64,000 bases of DNA from Channallabes apus (taxonomy: Eukaryota > Chordata > Actinopteri > Siluriformes > Clariidae): NCBI GenBank assembly GCA_030522415.1, contig CM060107.1:52684218-52748217 (forward strand), given 5' to 3'. Positions 22,485 through 64,000 of the stretch are shown piece by piece. Made by a program: the position numbers and the translations under genes. Each line of letters starts with the position of its first letter. Within the stretch, counting starts at the first letter, position 1. Below the pieces are notes generated by a model. The model ran no database searches, was not told the origin of the DNA, and was given only the letters and a program-made list of their open reading frames with translations.

Positions 22485-23444
22485 ATGTAGGGCATTCCCG
22501 GAGTTCCCTGCTCTTCGGCAGCTGATGTCACTCAGAGGTGTAGAAGTTTTCAGAACATTACAGTTAACAGCATCTACGTATACAGTGGTTATGATTTAGT
22601 ATTAAGCCATGTGCAGGTTCACAGTAGATACGCGAGTATACCCGTCTGTCCCTGCTGATGTGTAATTGTAGATATTTTAATTTGTAGATAGTAATTTATA
22701 ATACAAAAAAACAGGCTATAATAATAATAGTGTTTCAAAACGATGTGAAACAGCACAATTTATACTAATGTATGATACACTGGGAATTAAAGATGTTTCA
22801 TAATTAATATACGATTTCATTAACCGTTTCTTTAATGTAATACAAAAAAGTTGGATCGTTTGGGTGGTGTGAGTTGTGAGGTACGGTCTCCGTGGATCGG
22901 ACTTGTTTATCCGGTGTATCTCATGGGTGCTCAGTGGGATCTGGGGAACTTTTGCGCTGCATTGGCTTTTCTGTTGGATCAGACCGGACGGACTGGCCTT
23001 TGATTCGCGTTGGACCGCTTTATTTAACCCTGTTAACGAGTACCGGATACAAATTTATCTTTAAAATTAACCTGAGAATAGAGAGTGAGGAAAAAAAAAA
23101 GACACGACCAGGTAGACTTTTTTTTTTTTTTTTTTGCACACAAACAGTACATTTAATTCAAGTGTTCCCCAGCACAAATACATAAGAAAAGGAGTCATTC
23201 TATTTCTTTCTTTCTGTCTTTCTTCCTTTCTTTCATGCTTTCTGTCCATCTCTTCACGGCGTCTGCAAATAACAGCAGAACCACAGCTGTGGATGAAGAC
23301 AGCATGAAGAAGAAAAGAGCGAGAGAGAGACAGAGTGAGACAGAGAGAGAGAGAGAGAGAAAGACGGATGCATCTGACAGAGCAAATATGAAAGACAGAA
23401 ACTAGGACATGGCTGTAGTCAATAAATATTGAGGCAACAACAAT

Positions 23445-23449
<5 letters not shown>

Positions 23450-23499
<50 letters not shown>
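23450..23499. repeat. (TA)n microsatellite, about 25 units
   Basis: An uninterrupted TA run preceded by a GA-rich stretch at 23310-23362. Confidence 0.98.
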
Positions 23500-23502
<3 letters not shown>

Positions 23503-25095
23503 ACAATGTAACATTACAATCAGATCCAATAAAAGCCAGACTATATGGAGCAAGGAATGTTGGGTAATGTGGGTTTTTGCTGCCAAGGATAAAGCGAGTT
23601 AGGTATCAGTGCACGGAGTCTTCGGGATGTTTAACAGAATGACTTCCTCATCAAGACGCTCATACTACAGTGATGTCTAGGCTAAAACACATGAAATTTC
23701 TCCTTTTTTATTATTTTTTTTCTCTACTTTTACATTATCATCATCATCAAGTACAAAGTTAAAATGCATTTGTTAATATATTCATAAAAGAGTAAAATAA
23801 TAGTGCTTTTTTTCTTTTTTTTCCCCCCCTTTTTCTTAACTCCATTACTACGACAACATAAAAACAGTCATTGTCAAGACCGGTCAATCCTTAATTCCAA
23901 CAATATATTTTCACTTCTTTATGTCTTTTTAATCATTTAAGAATAAATTGTATAGCACCTTATTTATTTATTTATTAATTTTTTTTTAAAACCCTTTCAC
24001 TCTGTTTAAAGATTTGAGTCGTAAAATAACCCGGTAAAGGATCGCCTCCTTTAAAGCTGCGACACTGGGTATTGGTTGGCTTGTGAATTCGTCCTCTCTC
24101 GTTTGAGACAATTCATAAATACGTAAAGAAAGAGGAAAAGAAAATTCGTTGGGACGTGACGGCGGATTGACACGCCCCCTTCTCACACATCATCATCATC
24201 ATCATCAGCACCACCGCCTTTCAGCTTACTATTTTCAAGCTCTGCCTTTGGCCAGTCTCCTAATCACAACAGCTACGCTAACACAGCCTAGGATCACACT
24301 GACATTAGCCTATACGGATTGAGAAACACACCCGGAGCACAAAACATGATCGAATGCTTTAAAAAAGAAAAAGAAATAAAAAGCATATCTATGTACAGTT
24401 GGATTACCGCTGAACTCGGCTGAATGGAGTTCCCGTCTCAGCCGCACAGGAAGTGAGTCTGGAAAGAACGCATGTTGGCCTGAGTTTTATTCGATGTGTC
24501 GAGCGGCTAATGCGTCTTTCTCCGAAAACCAGGCTTAGCTCAGGCTTCTGGAGTTTATCTGTCTGGATGGTGATTCGCTGATGAGGAACCACTTTCCTGA
24601 ATGCACACTATGATCAGTTGTGGACAGTGCTGGTCCTCGCTAGTTAGTGAAGAAACCATGACATCCAAAGGTGTCCCTAAGGGGCTGACAAAAGTGTCTT
24701 AAAGAAAGCACTTGGGTTTTTGTTTGCTAGCCAATGCAAAGATCTCTGTGAGTTTAGCACCCTTAAAGAGTCACAGCGTCTTGACTCGTGAAATGTCTTA
24801 GTATGTGTACACTTTATCTGGCCACGAGCTTCACAATCTTGAAGGCTGCATTCTGTCTGCTTTTTTGCACTCTCGAGCGTCGAATGGTTGTTGGATTAAA
24901 TGTGAGTCACAGCAGCACATCTACTGAGTATCCACTGGATACTCAAGAAGTCTATGATTCGTTGTTAGATGAACGGCCTCTCTTTTTGCAAAACTAGATA
25001 GGTGATGGCAATAGACAGACACTTCAGCAACACCTTGATTTCTGGCTCCACGTTCAAAGAGCCCTTTTTGAGCCGATGATAGCCGTCTTGCTAAC

Positions 25096-25300
25096 AAGTG
25101 GGGCAGTTGTAGCTTAGTGGGTTAAGGCTCTGGGTTACTCATCAGAAGGTCAGGGGTTCATGACCCAGCTCCACCAAGCTGCCACTGTTGGGGCCTTGAG
25201 CAAGGCTGTTAACCCTGTCTGCTCCATTTTATGGCTGACCCCAAGTGCTCTGACCCCAAGTGCTTTCTGTTGGGAAATCAGAAGAAAAGAACTGCTTAAA
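25096..25300 (+). mobile_element. tRNA-derived SINE
   Basis: The head reads GTTGTAGCTTAGTGGGTTAA (A-box-like) and AGGGGTTCATGACCC (B-box-like), followed by CACTGTTGGGGCCTTGAGCA, a body common in fish SINEs. It is one copy with no intact 3' tail visible. Confidence 0.75.
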
Positions 25301-25744
25301 GAATAAACAGGGAGGCGGCAGCTAGCATATCTCTTCCTGCCATCAGTAGTGGTTATAGACATTAGCAAGATTATCTACTGAAGGCAAGGAGGTCATTCAC
25401 AGTCAAGCAGCACCACAGCAGAGGAGACTCTAATAAGGAACGCACTGGTGTTGGTTGAGGGGTAGATGGGGGTGCAGGTTAGGGGATGAAGTGAGGACCA
25501 GCACTGCCGAGGCCTGTGGAGAATCTGTGTCTGGAAAGTTGGCCTAAAAAGTTCTTACTCTACAGTCTGTCTTCGAATCAGGTCAGAGAGATTATCCTCT
25601 CGTATCAATACTACACAATGACACCCTTGAAAATCTGGGAAGCCGGGGGTTAAAGCAACAACGACAACAACGATAAAGATCGCGAGAAAGCACCAGAAAG
25701 CACCAGGGCACCCTGCTGACCTCCGATCTGAACGATGTGTACAA

Positions 25745-26030
25745 CAGCATGGGGAGAATACAGTAAACCAGATCCGATTATCCAGACCGATAATTGGAAG
25801 GTGAGTGCACGCTGTTGAGCACCAACACACCACCGGAGGCCACGCCCACCGGATCATCCCGGCTTCCCCAGGAAGTTTCTGTAAGCACCAGAGTGTCACT
25901 CTGCAGCCCAACGATCCGACGACAGCATGGAGAGAATACAGTAACCCAGATATTGTTTCAATAGTAACTGGAAGGTGTGCGCACATTGTGAAGCACCTAC
26001 ACACCACGCCACGAGGCCACGCCCACCAAA
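25745..26030. repeat. Diverged tandem duplication, period about 177 bp
   Basis: Unit A begins GCATGGGGAGAATACAGTAA at about 25748 and unit B GCATGGAGAGAATACAGTAA at about 25925. Both continue through ACTGGAAGGTG-like and CACCAACACACCAC-like words to GAGGCCACGCCCACC. Confidence 0.75.
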
Positions 26031-27339
26031 AACTAAAGGAATTCTGGGAGCACCTTGTGACCAGATATTACGACATCACACAGCAGAGGCCACTATCCCA
26101 GAATTCCCTGGGTGTAGAGAACTGTATTGGAGGAGTAAAAAATCCTGATCCTGGATCATGACGTCCAGAATTCAAAATCAACATTCCATTAAAGGAACCT
26201 TTACAGGAACCTCGGGATCTGTTTAGGGACTTGGCTTTTCAAGAAATATGGAGGCCATGTTTAGGAACCAAATTTTTGCCGTGTTTCGAACTTAGGAAAC
26301 TTTCTAAGAACCCGGAAACTGTAACTGCAGAGAGATTTAAAAGACCCCAGGGAATGTCAAGGGTAAGAACCCTTTCAGGAACCACTTTTGCATTCTAGCC
26401 TTGTTTCCGCTTTGGGAACCTTTGAGGAACTATAGCTTTCGTGTCCACTGCAGGAACTTTCTCACGAGCTGAACAACTTGTTCAAACTAAGCTTTGGGGA
26501 TCTACCACAGGAACCCAAGGACATTTTTGGAACTAAAAAACTTTAGGCACATTTCTACGAGAGGAACCAAAGCAAACTTAAAAAAAAAAATACTAAAGCT
26601 GACCAGGAACTGCTTAGGTCTGGTTCGGCTTAGTTTTGGAACCCTTCAGTTCCTCAAAAAGTTCTGATATAGTGGTAGAAATGTGCCTACTTAAAATAAA
26701 AAACTGGGATTAGCGTACAGGCTTAATGCTAGCTTGAGCCCAGAACCAGGAAGGAAAGGAAAGGAAGAGAAGAAAGCACCCCGGAGAGAGATTTCTGATC
26801 GTTCCGTCAGCCGGACAAAAATCAAAGCATGTTGGAGTTGGAGCACGCTTTCTCCACACACACACACACACACACACACACAACCACTCTTCCACTCATA
26901 CATCGGCACCAGTACAGTAAAAATGGCGTAGTCGGACGCAACCTTGTGGTTTACAGTAGAAATGAGTTCCGCTGGTGGTCTCTAGCATCACCACAGTGCT
27001 TTGTGGAAGGAAATAGATTAGGTTGTATTTTGCCGCTGCCCCCTGTTGGCCTGGGCTGGAAGCGCAGCAGCTCTCTGAGACGTAAGTGTATGTCTGTGTG
27101 TGTGTGTGTATATGTGTGTGTAAATACAGAGCATTCTCTCTGGACCATTTTCAGAAGATTGAGCGGTATTGCATCAGCCTGTAATATAGAAAACTCCAAA
27201 CATGGATGCAACAAGTATTTCAAATCGTGTGTGTGTGTGTGTTTTAATCAGTCAATCACTATGTGCCCCAGCAGTAAGGCCTCGAAGTGTGGCTGTGCAT
27301 CAGTATTGCTGCCAGAAAGATAGTGACAAATGAAGCAAA

Positions 27340-27592
27340 AGAGAGCGAGAGAGAGAGAGAGAGAGAGAGATGATGATGATGATGAAGGAAGGACGGATGG
27401 AGAACATCAGCACACTAGGGTAGGAGAGGAGAGAGGAGACTGAAAGTAGAAAGGGTCAGAAAAGAACAGAGGTAGACAAAGAGAAGTGAGAACGATGGAG
27501 GAAAAGAATGAAGGAAGAAGCGAGGAAGAGGGGGAGAACTGAAAGGGATAAAGATGAGGAGAGAGGTGGTCTGGTGTTGGAGGTGTAGAAGA

Positions 27593-27624
<32 letters not shown>

Positions 27625-27718
27625 CACCGTAGTTGTAACAGCATTTGAGCTGTGCAGGAGTTGTGTTGTTGTGTAGTACCATGACATAACTGTAAACAGT
27701 GTATCAGCTGGTTTGTGT

Positions 27719-27756
<38 letters not shown>

Positions 27757-28010
27757 TTGCACCACTTGACTAGATGTAAATGATGCCAAGATGTGTGTGT
27801 GGGATTAGTTTTCAAAGATGCTTTTACCCTCAAATCTGCTTTGTGCTCAAAGAGACAAACATCCCCTCTCTCTCTCACACACACACACACTCATTCATTC
27901 AATCGCTCACACACACACACACACACAAACTAACACACACGCTGGCATCCACACACTCATGCAGGCATGTCTCTTTCTCGTCAGAGAAGCTGTGTGTGTG
28001 TGTGTGTGTA
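27340..28010. repeat. GA, GT and CA microsatellite cluster
   Basis: Separate tracts: (GA)n at 27346-27370 and 27593-27624, (GT)n at 27720-27751, (CA)n at 27876-27890 and 27908-27926, and (GT)n at 27991-28008. No gene is seen. Confidence 0.9.
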
Positions 28011-28298
28011 ATCACAGATGAATTATGTCGATCGTTCTGACACTGTAGAAGTCTGTAAAACAAAAGATAAAAAAAGAAGTAATGAAGTCTTCAATAAATA
28101 GCCGACACGTGTAAGTGAGACGTGAGGTCGGACGAACTGCGATAAAATTTTTTTTCTTCCTTTCTCGATGAATAGCACCAGTAAGTCGTCAGGAATCTAC
28201 CAAAACAAATGTAAGAAGGATGGAGATTGGTTGCTATGCAAATGAAGGGGCGGAGCAAGTCGTGGGATGGCACGGCGTGACTCGGAGAGGGCGGGGCT

Positions 28299-63710
<35,412 letters not shown>

Positions 63711-64000
63711 CTTCAAATAGAGAGAGAAAGACTTTTCACACGAGTCTCATCACGTGATAACAATCGCGTTTCGTGCAAAGTGTGCACCCAATACTCAGAA
63801 CCGCGCGTGTGTGAGATACTCTCAGAATGACGGTGTGTGTGTGTTACTTTAAAGAGGGACTCTCCCGTTTTCAGGGATGACCTTTATTAACCTTTGTAGC
63901 TTACGCTGCAGTACAGTCGTGTCACTTAATTTGTTCAATTACACTAAATCACCGGGAACAATTTCCTGCTATTAGGTGTATAACGGTCACGCCCACTTCA
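63711..64000. other. Sequence upstream of dnmt3a exon 1
   Basis: No exon or promoter motif can be supported. Only a short (GT)n near 63833-63844 is seen. Confidence 0.6.

Larger units (their letters stand above)
22485..28298. other. Convergent gnpat/dnmt3a 3' region, including the probable long dnmt3a 3' UTR
   Basis: No supportable coding sequence is present. On the - strand AATAAA occurs at about 23706 and several times in the TTTA run at 23958-23978, which would give dnmt3a a 3' UTR of 4.3-4.6 kb; this is not proved. The region also holds a TA run, a SINE, a diverged duplication and CA/GA tracts listed separately. The stretch 26160-26680 is rich in GGAAC and AGGAACC words on both strands and may be a decayed repeat. 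Confidence 0.6.

Noticed and set aside
22876..23064. 62-codon + strand ORF (MRYGLRGSDLFIRCISW)
   Set aside because: No homology recognised and it lies in the convergent 3' region; possibly part of an unknown repeat.
25555..26161. Two ORFs of 118 and 150 codons on opposite strands
   Set aside because: They overlap the diverged duplication, have no recognisable domains, and are not flanked by splice sites that would link to a neighbouring gene.

Overview
This window is nuclear DNA from a vertebrate, almost certainly a teleost fish. The genes are split into small exons with GT-AG junctions, and their products are clear fish or vertebrate orthologues. The introns are full of CA/GT microsatellites, Tc1-like transposons and tRNA-headed SINE-like repeats of the kinds common in ray-finned fish. 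The species cannot be named from the sequence alone.

Three protein-coding genes account for all the coding sequence I can support. (1) lpin1 (lipin-1 phosphatidate phosphatase), + strand, C-terminal half only, 12 exons, about 556-6702, with a 3' UTR to about 8165. (2) gnpat (peroxisomal dihydroxyacetone-phosphate acyltransferase, first enzyme of ether-lipid and plasmalogen synthesis), + strand, apparently complete, 16 exons, 10214-22377, about 664 residues. (3) dnmt3a (de novo DNA methyltransferase 3A), - strand, 20 exons, 28299-63710, about 869 residues if the ATG at 63691 is the start. gnpat and dnmt3a converge across about 5.9 kb (22378-28298) that holds their 3' ends. The first two genes both act in glycerolipid metabolism but there is no sign of co-regulation; dnmt3a is functionally unrelated.

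The rest of the window is intronic and intergenic repeat. Large tandem arrays fill many introns: a 23-bp array in lpin1 (3780-4560), a 36-42-bp pyrimidine array in gnpat (18112-20940), and in dnmt3a a 28-30-bp degenerate array (35085-35366), a 19-bp array (42160-43150), a 17-bp array (44570-46680), a 44-bp array (46740-48590), a 36-bp GC-box array (50640-51465) and a roughly 10-kb purine-rich array (53038-63095). Transposon remains include three Tc1/mariner derivatives, two or more non-autonomous DNA elements with terminal inverted repeats, a 170-bp foldback, and several SINE-like copies. The long apparent ORFs (up to about 995 codons) are read-throughs of these arrays and not genes.

I found no new multi-gene system. 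The most unusual signal is that two arrays contain copies of a splice site of the gene they sit in: the gnpat array repeats an acceptor-like module up to the real exon-14 acceptor, and a dnmt3a array repeats the real exon-14 donor with its last exon bases. Other points worth checking are a gnpat upstream ORF whose stop codon is made by splicing, a GC-AG intron in gnpat, a perfect DR5 motif, and about 22 KLF/SP-type boxes in a row in dnmt3a.
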